Of a DNA stretch of 64,000 nucleotides, positions 61,253 to 64,000 are shown in pieces. The translations under genes were made by a program, and so were the position numbers. This stretch comes from Clostridia bacterium (GTDB lineage: Bacteria; Bacillota; Clostridia; Peptostreptococcales; Anaerovoracaceae): NCBI GenBank assembly GCA_910575405.1, contig CAJTER010000014.1, forward strand, positions 1 to 64,000, given 5' to 3'. Position 1 is the first letter of the stretch. Each line of letters opens with the position of its first letter. The notes beneath the pieces were generated by a model. That model was not told where the DNA came from, searched no databases, and was given only the letters and a program-made list of their open reading frames with translations.

Positions 61253-64000
61253 TTATTCTTCATCAAACTCAATAATTTCAGGTTCCTGACTGAATCCTTC
61301 TTTGTAGAGGTCTTCACCATCCGCTTCGTCAAAGTCCTGGTCATCCATTCCCAGGAAGTCATCTGCTTCATCCTCAAAATCGTCATCTTCGTCAAAGTCT
61401 TCAAAAGCATCGTCAGCGTCTGTCTCAAAGTCTCCGTCATCGCTGGAATCATCCTCTCCGAGTACCGGAGTCTCTGCCAGGAAATCATCCTCTTCTTCCT
61501 CTTCTGCCATCATAGCCGTGTAGGCTTCCATCAGCGCCGTATTGACGCCGTAATCCAGATCAATACTCTTATATCTCTTCATGCCGGTTCCTGCCGGAAT
61601 CAATTTACCGATGATGACATTTTCCTTCAGGCCCTGCAGCTTATCGTTCTTTCCTTTGATAGCAGCATCCGTCAGAACCCTGGTTGTTTCCTGGAAGGAA
61701 GCCGCAGACAAGAAGGAATTGGTTGCAAGAGAAGCCTTTGTAATACCCAGCAGAACCCGTTCGAATTTTGCCGGCTCCTGATCTTCATCCAGCAGGCGAT
61801 TTGCCTCCTCAATTTCATGTTTGCTGTACTGTCCTCCCGGCAGCAGGGATGTATCTCCTGCCTCAGTGATCTTGCACTTGGAAAGCATCTGGCTTACGAT
61901 GACTTCGACATGCTTGTCGTTGATATCTACACCCTGCTGCTTGTATACGCGCTGTACTTCCTTCAGCAAGTACTGGTATACGCCTTCTACGCCGTTGAGT
62001 CTGAGAATGTCCTTTGGATCCAACGGACCTCTTGTGATGTTCTGTCCGGCTAATATATAGTCGCCTTCCTTTACATTAAGTCTTGCCCCATAAGGAACAA
62101 TATATTCACGCTCTTCTTCGCCGCGAACTCTTACCAGTGTCTTGTTGTCCTTTCTCGCCTCTACGGCTACAACGGTACCATCCGCCTCGCAGATTTCCGC
62201 AAGTCCTTTCGGCTTTCTGGCCTCAAAGAGCTCTTCTACTCTCGGAAGACCGTGGGTGATATCCGATCCCGCAACACCGCCTGTATGGAAGGTTCTCATG
62301 GTCAGCTGAGTACCTGGCTCTCCGATGGACTGAGCCGCTGTAATTCCGACCGCTTCTCCGATGTTAACGGATTCGCCTGTTGCCAGATTTCTGCCATAAC
62401 ACTTGGCGCAGATGCCGGTCTTGCTGTGGCAGGTCATAACTGACCGGATGGCTACAGATTCGATCCCCGCATCCTCAATGGCCTGAGCCTGATCTTCTGT
62501 GATCTCCTCGTTCTGTTCCACCAGGATAACGCCTGTCTCTGGATGGTAAACGTCGGTCAGAGAAGTCCTGCCTATAATACGAAGCTTTAAGGATTCGATG
62601 ACTTCCTTTCCATCTGTAAAGGCCTTTACTTCGATACCCTCGTCTGTGCCGCAGTCGAATTCCCGTACAATTACATTGTGGGATACGTCTACCAGCCTTC
62701 TCGTCAGATAACCGGAGTCCGCTGTACGAAGGGCTGTATCGGCAAGACCTTTTCTGGCTCCGTTGGAGGAAATAAAGTATTCCAGTACGGAAAGGCCTTC
62801 ACGGAAGTTGGCCTTGATAGGCATTTCAATGGTTTTACCGGTGGCGTTTGCCATCAGTCCCCGCATACCGCCGATCTGCCTGATCTGGTTTTTACTACCT
62901 CTGGCTCCGGAGTGGGCCATGATAAACAGGTTGTTTAAAGTACCCAAGGAATCCATCAGAGCGTCCGCTACATCGTCTGTGGTTTTGTTCCAGATTTCAA
63001 TAACCTTTTCATAACGTTCTTGATTGGAAACAAGTCCCTTGCGGAAAGCCTTTTCATATTTATCTACCATCTTTTCCGATTCTTCGATAATGCCTTTTTT
63101 GGCTTCCGGAATCTCCATGTCGGAAATGCCGATGGTAATGGCCGCTCTTGTGGAATAGTGGAAGCCCATGTCCTTGATATAGTCCAGCATAATGGCTGTT
63201 CCCGTGTTTCCGTGGATCCGGTAGCAGCGGTCGATAATCTGTCCCAGCTTTTTCTTGTCGCATAAGAAGTCAACCTCCAGAGCATACGGATCCGCTTCCC
63301 GGTCAACAAAGCCCAGATCCTGCGGAATTTCCTGGTTAAAGATGAATCTTCCCACCGTGGATTCTACCAGCTTGCCCCTCTTATCGTCTTCGCCATGGTA
63401 CATACGAACTTTTACCCTTGCGTGAAGCCCTACCTTTTTGTCCTGATAGGCCATGAGCATTTCGTCCATATCCGTAAAGATCTTTCCATCGCCCTTTTCT
63501 GCCGCAGTGTTTCGCTCTTCAACGCCCGGATGAGTCAGATAATAGCTTCCCAGAATCATATCCTGCGTCGGGGTTGTAATAGGCGATCCATCCTTTGGCG
63601 CCAAAATATTGTTGACGGAAAGCATCAGGAACCTGGCCTCTGCCTGGGCTTCCACGGAAAGCGGTACGTGAACCGCCATCTGGTCTCCGTCAAAGTCCGC
63701 GTTAAAGGCCGTACATACCAGCGGGTGAAGCTTAATGGCCTTACCTTCTACCAATACCGGCTCAAAGGCCTGAATTCCCAGTCTGTGAAGCGTCGGGGCA
63801 CGGTTGAGCATTACCGGATGTTCCTTGATAACGCCTTCTAAAACATCCCATACCTCTGGCCTTACCTTTTCTACCATTCTTTTAGCGCTCTTGATATTGT
63901 GTGCATATCCGTTTTCCACCAGCTTTTTCATGATGAAAGGCTTGAACAGCTCCAGCGCCATTTTTTTCGGAAGACCGCACTGCCAGAAGCGCAGCTCTGG
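61253..64000 (-). CDS. rpoC: RNA polymerase beta' subunit, C-terminal part (partial)
   Basis: 915 codons inside the window; the gene begins beyond the right edge. The catalytic magnesium loop [16 protein letters not shown], the bridge/trigger region [20 protein letters not shown] and [18 protein letters not shown], and the zinc site [16 protein letters not shown] are present. After the usual end ([20 protein letters not shown]) there is an added 84-residue tail (61256-61507) with 45 Asp/Glu. Upstream of it the str promoter starts a separate transcript. Confidence 0.98.
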   Translation of the reverse strand, partial: PELRFWQCGLPKKMALELFKPFIMKKLVENGYAHNIKSAKRMVEKVRPEVWDVLEGVIKEHPVMLNRAPTLHRLGIQAFEPVLVEGKAIKLHPLVCTAFNADFDGDQMAVHVPLSVEAQAEARFLMLSVNNILAPKDGSPITTPTQDMILGSYYLTHPGVEERNTAAEKGDGKIFTDMDEMLMAYQDKKVGLHARVKVRMYHGEDDKRGKLVESTVGRFIFNQEIPQDLGFVDREADPYALEVDFLCDKKKLGQIIDRCYRIHGNTGTAIMLDYIKDMGFHYSTRAAITIGISDMEIPEAKKGIIEESEKMVDKYEKAFRKGLVSNQERYEKVIEIWNKTTDDVADALMDSLGTLNNLFIMAHSGARGSKNQIRQIGGMRGLMANATGKTIEMPIKANFREGLSVLEYFISSNGARKGLADTALRTADSGYLTRRLVDVSHNVIVREFDCGTDEGIEVKAFTDGKEVIESLKLRIIGRTSLTDVYHPETGVILVEQNEEITEDQAQAIEDAGIESVAIRSVMTCHSKTGICAKCYGRNLATGESVNIGEAVGITAAQSIGEPGTQLTMRTFHTGGVAGSDITHGLPRVEELFEARKPKGLAEICEADGTVVAVEARKDNKTLVRVRGEEEREYIVPYGARLNVKEGDYILAGQNITRGPLDPKDILRLNGVEGVYQYLLKEVQRVYKQQGVDINDKHVEVIVSQMLSKCKITEAGDTSLLPGGQYSKHEIEEANRLLDEDQEPAKFERVLLGITKASLATNSFLSAASFQETTRVLTDAAIKGKNDKLQGLKENVIIGKLIPAGTGMKRYKSIDLDYGVNTALMEAYTAMMAEEEEEDDFLAETPVLGEDDSSDDGDFETDADDAFEDFDEDDDFEDEADDFLGMDDQDFDEADGEDLYKEGFSQEPEIIEFDEE

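Overview
The window looks like chromosome of an anaerobic, spore-forming low-GC Firmicute of class Clostridia. Reasons: AGGAGG-type ribosome sites before almost every gene; the ffs-dnaX-ybaB-recR-bofA block; a SpoIIQ-like M23 protein; a group-4 Ech-type energy-converting hydrogenase; amino-acid permeases; and a str operon (rpoC-rpsL-rpsG-fusA-tuf). An amino-acid-fermenting member of the Anaerovoracaceae/Peptostreptococcales type would fit, but the species cannot be fixed from the sequence alone.

Left part (about 1-28.5 kb) is accessory DNA, much of it decaying. 0.1-3.2 kb holds debris of integrated elements: a large serine recombinase with an internal TGA, a CI-like repressor, tiny phage-like genes, and a Tn916-type sigma factor followed by its usual helix-turn-helix gene carrying two stops. 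3.4-12 kb is an AT-rich secretion island: a signal-peptide beta-helix protein, a subtilisin fused to a metal-binding-like helical domain (stop codon right after the signal peptide), a VanZ fragment cut by an IS3 remnant, an operon for a secreted phospholipase-A2-like protein with a membrane thioredoxin and a membrane protein, and an ECF sigma/anti-sigma pair behind another secreted protein. 12.2-26 kb is a mobilisation/replication module: ArdA/ArdC/YodL multidomain protein, a small regulator with a divergent promoter and mirrored operator, MobP-type relaxase, radical SAM protein, ParB, ParA and a replication protein. No type IV secretion genes are visible, so it would need a helper. Two 1.7 kb paralogous AAA/PD-(D/E)XK genes lie as direct repeats around part of this module, next to a three-copy array of small tail genes.

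Right part (28.5-64 kb) is ordinary chromosome. A hybrid histidine kinase faces two tandem membrane diguanylate-cyclase paralogues (one with a damaged GGDEF). The six-gene Ech-type hydrogenase operon would couple ferredoxin oxidation to proton/sodium pumping; its ferredoxin subunit carries four cluster motifs instead of two. Two APC permeases follow, then bofA, recR, ybaB, dnaX (with a putative programmed -1 frameshift) and the SRP RNA; a Cas2-fold-like gene, a Rieske-type FAD oxidoreductase, tRNA-Gly(CCC), an aminotransferase, the SpoIIQ-like gene, trmB, the energy-coupling module ecfA1-ecfA2-ecfT, aroD, a broken NhaC-type antiporter and the str operon. rpoC runs off the right edge and ends in an unusual 84-residue acidic tail.

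The most interesting points are the secreted protease/phospholipase island with its own ECF pair, the mirrored divergent operator of the mobilisation module, the AAA-nuclease repeats with the tail-cassette array, the repeated nonsense codons in otherwise well conserved accessory genes, the dnaX frameshift site, and two short candidate RNAs with clear promoter and terminator.
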